64,000 bases of DNA from Burkholderiales bacterium (GCA_023511995.1 JAIMAL010000001.1:62001-126000); one strand, 5' to 3'; shown: positions 33,123 to 41,731, counted from the stretch's first letter. The notes: generated by a model from the letters alone, not told the origin. Numbers and translations: made by a program.

Positions 33123-33473
33123 ATGCTGGGCGGCTTCACCCTCCTGCTCCTTTTCCAGCTGGCCGGCGAAGTGCTGGCGAAGGCGTTGGCCCTGCCTGTC
33201 CCCGGGCCGGTGATCGGCATGGCACTCATGCTTGCCTTCCTGATCCTGCGCGGTGGCGTGCCTGCCGCCCTGGATGGTGCCGCCAACGGCCTGCTCGCGC
33301 ATCTATCCATCCTCTTCGTGCCGGGCGGGGTGGGGGTGATGCTCTACCTGCCGCAACTGCGCGCCGAGTGGCTGCCCATCGCCGGCAGTCTGCTTCTCAG
33401 CACTCTCCTCACCCTCGTCACCACCGCCCTGCTGCTGCGCTTCCTCATGCGCCATTGGGGGAAAAAGCCATGA
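33123..33473 (+). CDS. lrgA: LrgA/CidA-family membrane protein
   Basis: 116 residues with four hydrophobic segments. Family motifs: LLLLFQLAGEVLAKALALPVPGPVIGM and HLSILFVPGGVGVM. LrgA pairs with LrgB; the pair has been described as holin-like and, in Bacillus and plants, as a transporter for pyruvate or glycolate/glycerate. The start is uncertain (ATG 33123 has only a weak ribosome site; a TTG at 33078 would add 15 residues). The stop overlaps lrgB in ATGA. Confidence 0.85.
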   Translation: MLGGFTLLLLFQLAGEVLAKALALPVPGPVIGMALMLAFLILRGGVPAALDGAANGLLAHLSILFVPGGVGVMLYLPQLRAEWLPIAGSLLLSTLLTLVTTALLLRFLMRHWGKKP

Positions 33474-34192
33474 GCGGCCGGCTCGGCCATCTCTGGGTTT
33501 ATCTTGCCGCCAGTCCCCTTTTGTGGCTCACCCTCACGTTGGCGGCCTACCAGGCGGCGCACGCGCTCGCCGCACGCCTTAACTTCCATCCCCTGGCCAA
33601 CCCGGTGCTGTTGTCCATCATCGCCCTGGTGGCGGTGTTGCGCCTCAGCGGCACGCCCTATGCCGTGTATTTCGACGGCGCGCAGTTTGTGCACTTCCTC
33701 CTCGGTCCGGCCACCGTGGCGCTGGCCATTCCCCTCTATCAGCATTGGGATCGGCTGCGGCGCATGTGGCTGCCCCTGGGGCTGAGCCTCGTGGTGGGTT
33801 CGGCGACTGCTGCCCTGTCCGCCTTCGGCATCGCCCGCCTGCTGGGGGCAAGTCGGGACGTGGCGCTTTCCACTGCGCCCAAATCGGCCACCATGCCCAT
33901 TGCCATGGGCATTGCGGAGAAAATCGGCGGCATTCCCAGCCTCACCGCGGTCTTCGTCGTGCTGACCGGCATCCTGGGTGCCATGCTGGGCAAGGGGCTC
34001 CTCGACCGTCTGGGCTGCCGCGACGATGCCATCAAGGGTTTTGCCATCGGGCTGACTTCCCATGGCATCGGCACCGCGCGCGCCTTCCAGATCTCCAATC
34101 TCGCCGGTGCCTTTTCCGGCCTGGCCATGGGGCTCAACGGCCTGATGACTGCGGTATTGGTACCCTTTCTTCGCGGCTGGATGACTGCATGA
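33470..34192 (+). CDS. lrgB: LrgB-family membrane protein, possible glycolate/glycerate or pyruvate carrier
   Basis: 240 residues and about seven to eight hydrophobic segments. LrgB motifs are clear: FLLGPATVALAIPLYQH, STAPKSATMPIAMGIAEKIGG and GLTSHGIGTARAF. GGGGGAAAAAG lies before the ATG. Position directly behind the glycerate genes favours a carrier role for a C2/C3 acid over cell-lysis control; this is inference. The stop overlaps the patatin gene start in ATGA. Confidence 0.88.
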   Translation: MSGRLGHLWVYLAASPLLWLTLTLAAYQAAHALAARLNFHPLANPVLLSIIALVAVLRLSGTPYAVYFDGAQFVHFLLGPATVALAIPLYQHWDRLRRMWLPLGLSLVVGSATAALSAFGIARLLGASRDVALSTAPKSATMPIAMGIAEKIGGIPSLTAVFVVLTGILGAMLGKGLLDRLGCRDDAIKGFAIGLTSHGIGTARAFQISNLAGAFSGLAMGLNGLMTAVLVPFLRGWMTA

Positions 34193-35079
34193 ATCGTCCG
34201 CCCCGCATCGGTCTCGCCTTGGGCAGCGGCTCCGCGCGCGGTTGGGCCCATGTGGGCGCGCTGCGCGCGCTGGAGGAGGCGGGCATCCGGCCGGATGTGG
34301 TCTGCGGCACCTCTATCGGGGCGCTCGTCGCCGCCGCCTATGCCGCAGGGGAGATCGAGCGGTTCGAGCGTTGGATTGCCGGGCTGCGTGTTGCCGACGT
34401 GATCAGCTTCCTGGATGTGAAGCTGGCCGGCGGGTTGATCCAGGGCGAGCGTCTGATGGATTTCTTCCGCCGCAATTTCGTCGACCGGCCGGTGGAGGCG
34501 CTCGCCCTTCCCTTCGCTGCCGTTGCCACCGAGCTTGCCACCGGCAACGAGGTCTGGCTGCGCGAAGGTTCCACCATGGATGCGGTGCGGGCGTCCATCG
34601 CCCTCCCGGGTCTGTTCACGCCGGTGGTGCGGGACGGCCATCTGCTGGTGGATGGGGGACTCGTCAACCCCGTCCCGGTGTCGCTGGCGCGTGCCATGGG
34701 TGCGGACATCGTGATCGCCGTGGATTTGTCCGCCGACGTGCTCGGCCGCCATCTGCGCCCCAAGCGGCAGATCGCCCGCGAAGGGGAGGTGAGTGCCTGG
34801 CTGCGCAAGCTGCAGGAACGGCTGTCCGACTTCGTGCCGCGTAACGGCCCGGCGCTGCCTTCGCTGCTGGACGTGGTGGCCTCCAGCATCAACATCATGC
34901 AGGTGCGCATCGCCCGCAGCCGCATGGCGGGTGAGCCGCCGGATGCGGTGATCGCGCCGCGGCTTGCGCACCTGGGTCTCATGGAATTCCACCGGGGCAA
35001 GGAAGCCATGGAAGAAGGACGCCGCGCCACCCGGGCGGCGCTGCCCCAAATCCGTCAGGCTCTGGAAAGCTGGGGGTGA
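34189..35079 (+). CDS. rssA: Patatin-like phospholipase, RssA family
   Basis: 296 residues. Oxyanion loop GLALGSGSARGWAHVG (near 10), nucleophile elbow GTSIGAL (Ser near 42) and DGG catalytic Asp in LVDGGLVNPVPV (near 155) form the Ser-Asp dyad of patatin-like lipases. No signal peptide, so it should act in the cytoplasm or at the inner membrane face. Substrate unknown. It overlaps lrgB by four bases and ends one base from the convergent parA gene. Confidence 0.88.
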   Translation: MNRPPRIGLALGSGSARGWAHVGALRALEEAGIRPDVVCGTSIGALVAAAYAAGEIERFERWIAGLRVADVISFLDVKLAGGLIQGERLMDFFRRNFVDRPVEALALPFAAVATELATGNEVWLREGSTMDAVRASIALPGLFTPVVRDGHLLVDGGLVNPVPVSLARAMGADIVIAVDLSADVLGRHLRPKRQIAREGEVSAWLRKLQERLSDFVPRNGPALPSLLDVVASSINIMQVRIARSRMAGEPPDAVIAPRLAHLGLMEFHRGKEAMEEGRRATRAALPQIRQALESWG

Positions 35080-35856
35080 TCAGGCGGCCTGGCGGCGGGC
35101 GAAGTCGCTGGCCAGCAATTCCTCGAGGAAAGCCTGGTAGTCGCGCGCGCCGCGACAGTTGGGGGCATGCTGGAAGACGTTCTTGCACAGGGCGGGGCTT
35201 TCCGCCACGCGCACGTCTTCGCAGATGGTGGTGCTGCACAGATCTTCGCCGAAGCGGGCGCGCGCGGCAGCAAGGATTTCCCGGGCCATGCGCCGGCGGC
35301 GGTCGAAACGGGTGATGAGGTAGCGCCGCGGCAGACGTCTCTTCAACACGTGTTCCAGGGCCTTCAAGGTCTTTTCCACCTGCTGGGCGCCGTTCAGGGC
35401 CAGGAAATCGGTGGAAATGGGCACCACCACCAGATCGCAGGCGAACAGCGCATTGAGGGAAAGCACGCCCAGCATCGGACTGCAGTCGATGATCACCGGC
35501 GCATTGGGGCTCACCAGGGCTTCCGCGCGCAGACTCGTGGCGAGCCGGGTGACGATGTTGTAGCTCTTGCCGAACACCGCATCCGCCTTGGCCAGATCCA
35601 GATGGGCGGGGATGAGCCGCATGCCACCAGCCACACGGACCAGCTCGGTGAGGGTGCGGCTGCGTTGAAAATAGGCGTAGAGACTCTGCTCGCCGGAGTC
35701 TATGCTGACACCCAAGGTGTGGCTCAGGTGGCACTGGGGGTCGAGGTCGATGAGGAGCGGACTTTGCCCGCGCGCCGCCATCGCCGCGGCGAGATTGAGG
35801 CTGGTGGTGGTCTTGCCCACCCCACCCTTCTGATTGAAGATGCTGATGACTGCCAT
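35080..35856 (-). CDS. parA: ParA-family ATPase, orphan
   Basis: 258 residues. Deviant Walker A KGGVGKTTTS near residue 10, second motif VIIDCSPMLGVLSLNAL near 120, and VVPISTDFLALNGAQQVEKT near 145 define ParA/Soj. No parB, chemotaxis or pilus-pole gene is adjacent, so its cargo is unknown; it could position a protein complex rather than DNA. AGGGGGG precedes the ATG. It stands alone between convergent rssA and a divergent amidohydrolase remnant. Confidence 0.87.
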   Translation of the reverse strand: MAVISIFNQKGGVGKTTTSLNLAAAMAARGQSPLLIDLDPQCHLSHTLGVSIDSGEQSLYAYFQRSRTLTELVRVAGGMRLIPAHLDLAKADAVFGKSYNIVTRLATSLRAEALVSPNAPVIIDCSPMLGVLSLNALFACDLVVVPISTDFLALNGAQQVEKTLKALEHVLKRRLPRRYLITRFDRRRRMAREILAAARARFGEDLCSTTICEDVRVAESPALCKNVFQHAPNCRGARDYQAFLEELLASDFARRQAA

Positions 35857-35947
35857 GGTGCCCCCCTTGCCCCGCAGTCCGGCACGGAAAACAAAATATG
35901 CAACAAATCGAGCCCTTACGCAACGAATGTGAGGAATAGCTCCAACT

Positions 35948-36292
35948 ATGGGCGCTAACTTTGCTCAGGTGTCTCTCCGCCGGCGGCTCCTCGCGTGGCT
36001 CGCGGGGCTTTTGCTATCGTCGGTCTGCGGGGCACAGGGGTGGGTGGACACGCACCTCCACCTGGATCAGGAACGGCGCCTGCGCCCGGAGTGGCTGGCG
36101 CGCATCAACCAGTTCCCGGACCGTTTCCTTTTGGGCAGCGACGCGTTCCTGCGCGTCCCCCGCGAGGGAAGACGGCGCGCCGGGGAACTGCTGGCCCCCA
36201 CCCTGTCCATTGCCGAACAATTGCCGGAGGAGCTGGCGCGCCGCGTCGGCTACGAAAATGCCCAACGACTCTACCGCAGGCCCGCGTTCTGA
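35948..36292 (+). pseudogene. Internally deleted secreted amidohydrolase
   Basis: 114 codons open throughout. It begins with an export signal (RRRLLAWLAGLLLSSVCGAQG) and the metal-binding opening strand WVDTHLHLDQ of TIM-barrel amidohydrolases. It then passes within about ten residues to the usual C-terminal end: RPEWLARINQFPDRFLLGSDAF and LPEELARRVGYENAQRLYRRP. The middle of the barrel, normally some 150-200 residues with most metal ligands, is missing. An in-frame deletion is the simplest reading; the product cannot form the barrel. The next gene overlaps its 3' end by 35 bases. Confidence 0.7.
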
Positions 36293-36752
36293 TTCACCGC
36301 CCGATGTCGCGGCCCTCCTTTCCGCGTGTCGGCCGCGCACCCTGCTGCTTTTGGGCATTGCGGAGGGTGTGAGGCCTCCCGCGGATTGTGTGGTCACCCA
36401 CTGCCCCGCCGGGGAGGTCGGCGGTGCACTCGACGGGGCCGCCCGCTTCGACGTGGTTTTCGTCCGCGGGGTGCTGGAGGCGCTCAACAAGGTGGAGGGT
36501 CTGCGCCTGCTGTGCCGGCTGCGGGATTTCCACACTTCCCGCCTTTACGTGTGGGTCCGCCTCGATGCCTGGGAGGAAAACGATTTGTTCGGGCTCGGCA
36601 TGGAGCGCCTCGCCGTCTGGCAGGAGGAAGGCCAAGCCCACGCCCTCTTCCGTTTCGACATCGCCACCTACAAGCCGGCCCCGGAATGGTTCAACGCCAA
36701 ATACTGGGCGCATCCCGAATTGTGGGACAAATACCCCTGGCTACCCTCCTGA
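36258..36752 (+). CDS. DUF6231-like protein, methyltransferase-fold remnant
   Basis: 164 residues. RTLLLLGIAEG, RFDVVFVRGVLEAL and LRDFHTSRLYVWVRLDAW recall a reduced Rossmann-like methyltransferase fold without a clear SAM loop. The end, YKPAPEWFNAKYWAHPELWDKYPW, matches my memory of the DUF6231 family. Function unknown. The ATG at 36258 overlaps the preceding remnant and has a weak ribosome site. It is convergent with the FHA gene. Confidence 0.68.
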   Translation: MPNDSTAGPRSDSPPDVAALLSACRPRTLLLLGIAEGVRPPADCVVTHCPAGEVGGALDGAARFDVVFVRGVLEALNKVEGLRLLCRLRDFHTSRLYVWVRLDAWEENDLFGLGMERLAVWQEEGQAHALFRFDIATYKPAPEWFNAKYWAHPELWDKYPWLPS

Positions 36753-36765
36753 ACGGCGGCCGGCG

Positions 36766-37734
36766 TCAATCCAGCGCGCCGGAATCAAGGCGCGGCACGA
36801 TGGCGCGCGCCTCCTCGGCGAAACGGGCCGGGCTTTTGGCCTTGCCGAGGGCAAAGGCCGGCGGCTTGAGTTCGCCCGGATAGGGCAGCTCATCGCTGAA
36901 TTCCTGCTGCGCTGCGTAGTCGGAAAGCGCCGCCATCCCCACCAGCGCCGCGGCAGACAGAAACGCCGTCACTCCCACCACCCGTGGCGTGAGCAGGGTG
37001 GCGAACCGCAGATGGCCATAAAGGGCAGCCGCCGCCACCACGATGGCCGCCACCTCGAAGACGAGATCGGCGGACATCTGGGCGGAAAAGGCAAAGGCGT
37101 AGTATTGCGCGGCGGTGTCGAGGAGAAAGAAGCCCACCACCGCCGCGCCGGCAATGGCCAGGTGGGGCACGAAATACGCATGGTGGGCAAAGCTGCGGCT
37201 CACCAGCGCCCACACCCCCGCCCACACCGGCAGGGCAACGGCGAGGGGCACTGCGGAGGCGAGGAGTTGCTGCGGACTCATCACCTCCGCGCTGCTTTGC
37301 ACGTGTTCCAGCACCATGAGGCCCAGGGCGAGCATATAGGTCAGGGCCGCGCCCGCGCTGTGGGTGAGCCAGCGGGTGGCGGGGTTCAACCCCAGATTGT
37401 CCCGCCGCGCGGGCGGTACCTGGAAATCGGCGCGGCGCAGACGGATGAGGGTGTGCCCCAACCGCAGCAGGCTTTCCCCGGCCAACGGTTGGCGGGTGAT
37501 GCGGGTCAATGCCGGCAGGAGAAAGGTGCCGTTGTCGCTGGCGAGATCGACGATGACCGGCTGGCCCGTTTCGTCCAGTTCGAGGCGGGCGTGGTCGGGG
37601 GAGACGAATTCATCATCGAGGATGATGTCGTTGTGGTAGGCGCGCCCGATGGAAACCGGGAAGTGGTCGAGGCGCAGCCGCTCGTGCACCCGGCCGGATT
37701 TGTCCAGTACCTCCGCCACCATCAGCGGTTCCAT
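36766..37734 (-). CDS. FHA-domain membrane protein
   Basis: 322 residues. An FHA phosphopeptide-binding domain occupies about 20-100 (FPVSIGRAYHNDIILDDEFV, SPDHARLELDE, LASDNGTFL), followed by about six hydrophobic helices (130-285) and a short cytoplasmic-type tail. No kinase or phosphatase gene is adjacent. Its start overlaps the 3' end of the secreted protease gene by 13 bases on the same strand, so the two are co-translated. GGGGAGCAGGCC precedes the ATG. Confidence 0.85.
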   Translation of the reverse strand: MEPLMVAEVLDKSGRVHERLRLDHFPVSIGRAYHNDIILDDEFVSPDHARLELDETGQPVIVDLASDNGTFLLPALTRITRQPLAGESLLRLGHTLIRLRRADFQVPPARRDNLGLNPATRWLTHSAGAALTYMLALGLMVLEHVQSSAEVMSPQQLLASAVPLAVALPVWAGVWALVSRSFAHHAYFVPHLAIAGAAVVGFFLLDTAAQYYAFAFSAQMSADLVFEVAAIVVAAAALYGHLRFATLLTPRVVGVTAFLSAAALVGMAALSDYAAQQEFSDELPYPGELKPPAFALGKAKSPARFAEEARAIVPRLDSGALD

Positions 37735-38999
37735 GGCCTGCTCCCCTCGCTGAAGCTTTCCAGATAATGGCGGGCGAAGCGCCGCGCATTGTCCTCGGTG
37801 ACCCCACCCAGGATCAGGGTGGTGACCAGGCCCCGGGTGGGGGCGTTGAGGGTGGCCGCGCGCAGCACCGCATCATAGAGGCCGGGCACGGTCTTGTAGC
37901 GGCGCAGACATAGGGCGGCCTTGAAGGTGAGGCTGCCGTGGCGCACGAAGTCCGTATGGCAGGCGAAGCGGGAGACGTCTTCCCGCTCCGCGGGAATCTT
38001 CTCGTAGGGTTGATTGAATTGCGCCTGATACAGGGCATAGAAGCGGAAGCGGTTGATGTTGCGGCCGACGGAATAGTCGTGCTGATAGTGAATCATGCCC
38101 GTCTGCTGGGTGCGCGAGAGGTAGAGGTCATCCTCGGAGGAACATTGCTGGGTGACCTGCTCCACCACCTGGCCGGGCTCGCGCCGGGCATCCCCCCAAC
38201 ACCGCAGAAAGGAAGCGATGCGCCCGGGCACCTGGTATTCGCCGAGGCGCGTGGTGGCAAGGGGTGTGGCAAGCAGCGTTTCCACATAGCGGGCCTGGTT
38301 GGCGATGAGGTCGTGGCTTAGCAGCCGGCGCGCCGCCTCGGCGGTGAGGGGGGTGCGGTCCGGGGTGCGGGCCAGCAGCGCCGCCACATGGCGCGCCGGG
38401 ACAAGGAAGCTCACCTGGTTGCCGGCGGTGGCCACATTCACGCCCACCACACGCCCGTCCCCGAGCAGCGCCGGCCCACCACTCATGCCGGGGTTGAGGG
38501 AGCCGGTGAAGTGGATTTTCTCGTAGAGGGAGTGCTGCAGCAGGCCGTTGTAGGTGCCTTCGACGATGGTGAATCCCAGATCGAGGGGCGTGCCGATGGA
38601 GTAGACCCGCTCCCCCACGGCCACCGGGCCGGTGGCAAGCAGCAGGTGGCCGCGGAAGGGCAGGTCTGTCGCCACCAGGGCGAGATCGTGCACCACGTCG
38701 AAGTTCACCAGATGCAGGGGCGCGAGCCGGCCATCGGCGGTCAACACCTCGCCCCGGTAGTGTGCCGGCTTGTGCACGAGATCCGCGATCACGTGATAGT
38801 TGGTGACGATGAGGCCGGAAGGCGAAGCAACGAAGCCGGAACCCACGCCCGCCTTGGCGCCGGAGGAGGCCTCCAAGATGCGCACCTGGACGATGCGATC
38901 CTGGTAACGGCTGAAGATTTTTTGCGTCTGCGCGGCGGCGCAAGGCGCCGCCAGCCCAAGCAGCAGGAGGGAAAAGCAGAAAAGTCGCAAGCGGTGCAT
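37722..38999 (-). CDS. Secreted trypsin-like serine protease with C-terminal extension
   Basis: 425 residues. Sec signal (LRLFCFSLLLLGLAAPCAAAQ), then a chymotrypsin-fold domain with His in TNYHVIADLV (near 67), Asp in VVHDLALVATD (near 107) and Ser in NPGMSGGPALLGDG (near 172). No PDZ domain follows; residues 225-425 form an uncharacterised region with several cysteines (FLRCWGD, TQQCSSEDD, RFACHTDF, ALCLRRY). It probably acts in the periplasm. It is translationally coupled to the FHA-membrane protein downstream. Confidence 0.88.
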   Translation of the reverse strand: MHRLRLFCFSLLLLGLAAPCAAAQTQKIFSRYQDRIVQVRILEASSGAKAGVGSGFVASPSGLIVTNYHVIADLVHKPAHYRGEVLTADGRLAPLHLVNFDVVHDLALVATDLPFRGHLLLATGPVAVGERVYSIGTPLDLGFTIVEGTYNGLLQHSLYEKIHFTGSLNPGMSGGPALLGDGRVVGVNVATAGNQVSFLVPARHVAALLARTPDRTPLTAEAARRLLSHDLIANQARYVETLLATPLATTRLGEYQVPGRIASFLRCWGDARREPGQVVEQVTQQCSSEDDLYLSRTQQTGMIHYQHDYSVGRNINRFRFYALYQAQFNQPYEKIPAEREDVSRFACHTDFVRHGSLTFKAALCLRRYKTVPGLYDAVLRAATLNAPTRGLVTTLILGGVTEDNARRFARHYLESFSEGSRPWNR

Positions 39000-39061
39000 C
39001 GCGCGATTGTACCCGGCGCGGCACGGCTCACCAACGTTGCGCGCGCCCGGAGACCGGGGCT

Positions 39062-39412
39062 TTAGCCCGTGTCACTGCAGACCCAGGCCCGCGCCTCATC
39101 GTAGTCGTCGAACACCTCGATGTCGGCATCGACGAAAATGCGCTGCAGCCAGGCGCTCCAGGCCACCCATTGGCTGTCGGTCACCACCGCGATCTTGTCG
39201 AAGTCGTACTGATGCTCGCGGGAGAATTTGATTTCCTCCCACACCACATCCAGGGTGTAGCCCACCATGTCGCGCAGATCGATGAGCAGGGTCACCGGCC
39301 CGAGCTTCGCCGCATAAAGGACGTGTTCCTCGAACTGCCGGAAATCGTCGAGGGTGAATTCACCCAGGACGGACAGGGTGACGACGTTCTTCTCCACGGA
39401 GAGGCTGATCAT
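39062..39412 (-). CDS. STAS/SpoIIAA-like protein
   Basis: 116 residues. ISLSVEKNVVTLSVLGEFTLDDF, VTLLIDLRDMVGYTLDVVWEEI and FDKIAVVTDSQWVAW match the SpoIIAA-like (STAS/SEC14-type) family found as single-domain soluble proteins. Exact role unknown; such proteins bind small hydrophobic or nucleotide ligands. GAGG lies eight bases before the ATG. It is upstream of the protease gene on the same strand, about 60 bases away. Confidence 0.78.
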   Translation of the reverse strand: MISLSVEKNVVTLSVLGEFTLDDFRQFEEHVLYAAKLGPVTLLIDLRDMVGYTLDVVWEEIKFSREHQYDFDKIAVVTDSQWVAWSAWLQRIFVDADIEVFDDYDEARAWVCSDTG

Positions 39413-39514
39413 GATGGGCACCTCGACTGGGTTTCGCGCCCATTGTAGAGAGGCGCTGACAACCGGGGCAAGGCTTGGGGCGATTCTCCTACCGCCTAAG
39501 CGCCCGGGCGGCAA

Positions 39515-40363
39515 TCAGCCCATGGCCTTGGCCTGGCCTGCCCGGCTCGCCCAGGCACCGCTCAAGGCGATGAGGAGGATGGCCAGCCACGAGGCTGGCG
39601 GCAGAACCTCGTTCCAGAGCATCAGGCCCAGGAGACTGGCGAAGACCACCGTGCTGTAGGCCAGACTGCCCACCACCAGGGGATGGCCCCGCTTCCAGGC
39701 GCGGGTCATGGCGAGCTGCCCCAGGGTGGCGGTCGCGCCCAGGCCGAGGAGGAGGGGCAGATCGGCCACACCGGGAAGCCGGATACCGGTGAACCCCATC
39801 CAGATGGCCGCCCCCACCGTGCACACCAGGGTGAAGTAGAACACCACGCGCCATTCCGGTTCGCCCAGGGCGCCGAGCTGTCGCACGTTGAGGTAGGCCA
39901 CGCCGGCGAAAAAACCCGAGGCCAGGCCGAGGAGCCTGGGCAAAAACGCCGTCCCCTCGAAACGGGGATTGAGCAGCAGCACCACGCCGACGAAACCCAG
40001 CACCAGCGCCGCGATGAGCCACCAGGCGGGCTTCTCCCGCAGGGTGAGGATGAGGAGCAGGGCGAGGAAAAGGGGTGAGGTGTAGTTGAGGGTGATGGCG
40101 GTGGCAAGCGGCAGGGCGGTGAGGGCGTAGAAGAAAAGCATCAGGGCGAAAAAGCCGGCAAGCCCCCGCGAAACATGCATACGTAAGTGGGGCGTGGCCA
40201 GACTGAGGCGCTGCCAGCGCACGCTGCCATAGACCACAGCCAGACCGATGAGGGAGCGGTAGAAGACGAGCTCAACGGCGGAAAAATGGCGGGCGCCCAG
40301 TTTCACGAACACGCCCATGAGGGCGAACATGAACCCGGCCACCACCATCCAGCCGGATTTCAT
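39515..40363 (-). CDS. EamA/DMT-superfamily transporter
   Basis: 282 residues with ten hydrophobic segments in two repeated halves, each an EamA domain. The first half ends ALTALPLATAITLNYTSPLF, a typical motif; the second contains GATATLGQLAMTRAWKRG and LAYSTVVFASLLGLMLWNEVL. It likely exports a small metabolite; substrate unknown. It lies 36 bases after the Rieske oxygenase gene on the same strand. Confidence 0.88.
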   Translation of the reverse strand: MKSGWMVVAGFMFALMGVFVKLGARHFSAVELVFYRSLIGLAVVYGSVRWQRLSLATPHLRMHVSRGLAGFFALMLFFYALTALPLATAITLNYTSPLFLALLLILTLREKPAWWLIAALVLGFVGVVLLLNPRFEGTAFLPRLLGLASGFFAGVAYLNVRQLGALGEPEWRVVFYFTLVCTVGAAIWMGFTGIRLPGVADLPLLLGLGATATLGQLAMTRAWKRGHPLVVGSLAYSTVVFASLLGLMLWNEVLPPASWLAILLIALSGAWASRAGQAKAMG

Positions 40364-40399
40364 GCCGTGAAGAAGGCAAGCGGTGGCACGGGCAGGCCT

Positions 40400-41503
40400 T
40401 CAGAGGTGGGGCTCGATGTGCCGGCGCAGAAAGGCGTGGAAGTGGAGCATGCCGTCCTCGGTGGGCGACTGGTAGGGGCCGACTTCGTTGTCGCCCCGCT
40501 GCCACAACGCCTTGCGGCCATCCTGCATGCGCTGGCAGATTTCCTCGTCCTCCACCGCCGTCTCCATGTAGGCGGCCTGCTCCGCCTCGACGAACTCGCG
40601 CTCGAAGAGGACGATGTCTTCGGGATAATAGAACTCCACCACGTTGATGCAGGACTCGATGCCCGTTGGCCAGACAGTGCTCACCACCAGGGTGTGGGGG
40701 TACCACTCCACCATGATGTTGGGGAAATAGGTGAGCCAGATCGCGCCATAGGGGGGCAGTCTGCCCTCGTCGTAGCGCAGCACCTGCTCGTGCCATTTCT
40801 GGTAGACGGGTGAGCCGGGTTTGCGCAGGCCGTCGGCAACCCCCACCGTCTGCACGCTATACCAGTCGCCGAACTCCCACTTGAGGGCATTGCAATCGAC
40901 GAAATGGCCAAGCCCGGGGTGGAAGGGCACGACGTGGTAGTCCTCCAGATAGACCTCGATGAAGGTCTTCCAACTGAAGTTGTAGGGCTGGATGTGCACC
41001 CGGTCCAACATGTAGCCCTCGAAGCTCAGCTCCTTGGCCACGCCCAGCCCGGCCAGATCACGCGCCGCATCCCGCGGGCCGGTGAACAGCAGGCCGTTCC
41101 AGGTTTTGAGGGGCGTGCGTTTGAGGTCGAGACAGGGCTGGCTTTCGAACTGGGGTGCCCCCATCAGTTTGCCGGTGAGATCGTAGGTCCAGCGGTGCAG
41201 GGGGCAGACGATGTTGCGGGTGTTGCCGCGGCCGCTCAACATCAGCGCCTGCCGGTGGCGGCAGACGTTGGAGAGGAGCTCGATGCCCTGCGGCCCGTTG
41301 ACGAGGGCACTGCCCTTGTTCATCCAGTCGAGGACGTAATAATCCCCCGGGTTGGGGACCATCAGCGCGTGGCCCACATAGCCCGGCCCCTCATCGAATA
41401 GGAGCTTTTTCTCCAGCTCGAAAATCTTCGGATCGAAATACCACTCGATGGGAAGCTGGGTGGGGTTGCGCGTCAGCGCGGAAGTGGTGGACAGATCGGA
41501 CAT
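40400..41503 (-). CDS. Rieske non-heme iron oxygenase, alpha subunit type
   Basis: 367 residues. Rieske 2Fe-2S ligands CRHR...CPLHRW (near 82-105, Cys-x-His and Cys-x2-His) are followed by a catalytic domain with the mononuclear iron site in YLEDYHVVPFHPG (near 190-200) and a later Asp/Glu region (VEDEEICQRMQDGR). The short family resembles choline monooxygenase or other single-component oxygenases. No reductase gene is adjacent, and the substrate is unknown. A 228-base gap to xseB upstream should hold its promoter. Confidence 0.87.
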   Translation of the reverse strand: MSDLSTTSALTRNPTQLPIEWYFDPKIFELEKKLLFDEGPGYVGHALMVPNPGDYYVLDWMNKGSALVNGPQGIELLSNVCRHRQALMLSGRGNTRNIVCPLHRWTYDLTGKLMGAPQFESQPCLDLKRTPLKTWNGLLFTGPRDAARDLAGLGVAKELSFEGYMLDRVHIQPYNFSWKTFIEVYLEDYHVVPFHPGLGHFVDCNALKWEFGDWYSVQTVGVADGLRKPGSPVYQKWHEQVLRYDEGRLPPYGAIWLTYFPNIMVEWYPHTLVVSTVWPTGIESCINVVEFYYPEDIVLFEREFVEAEQAAYMETAVEDEEICQRMQDGRKALWQRGDNEVGPYQSPTEDGMLHFHAFLRRHIEPHL

Positions 41504-41731
41504 AGGCCCCTTGCGGATGGAACGCTGTCAGTCAACGCCCTCGGCGGTCAGGGATGACCGCTGTAGCCCCCTCTTGCGACGGCCGCCGGCAACTCGGCGC
41601 CCCGCGCTAAAAATGACAATTATGTCCACTTTTCGCGACCGCGGCAAGGGCCGCAGAAGGAGGGGCTTTCCGCATTGACCGGCCCGGCCCGGCTGCGGTA
41701 CTTTTAGACTCTTTTCCCGCACAGGGTTCCC

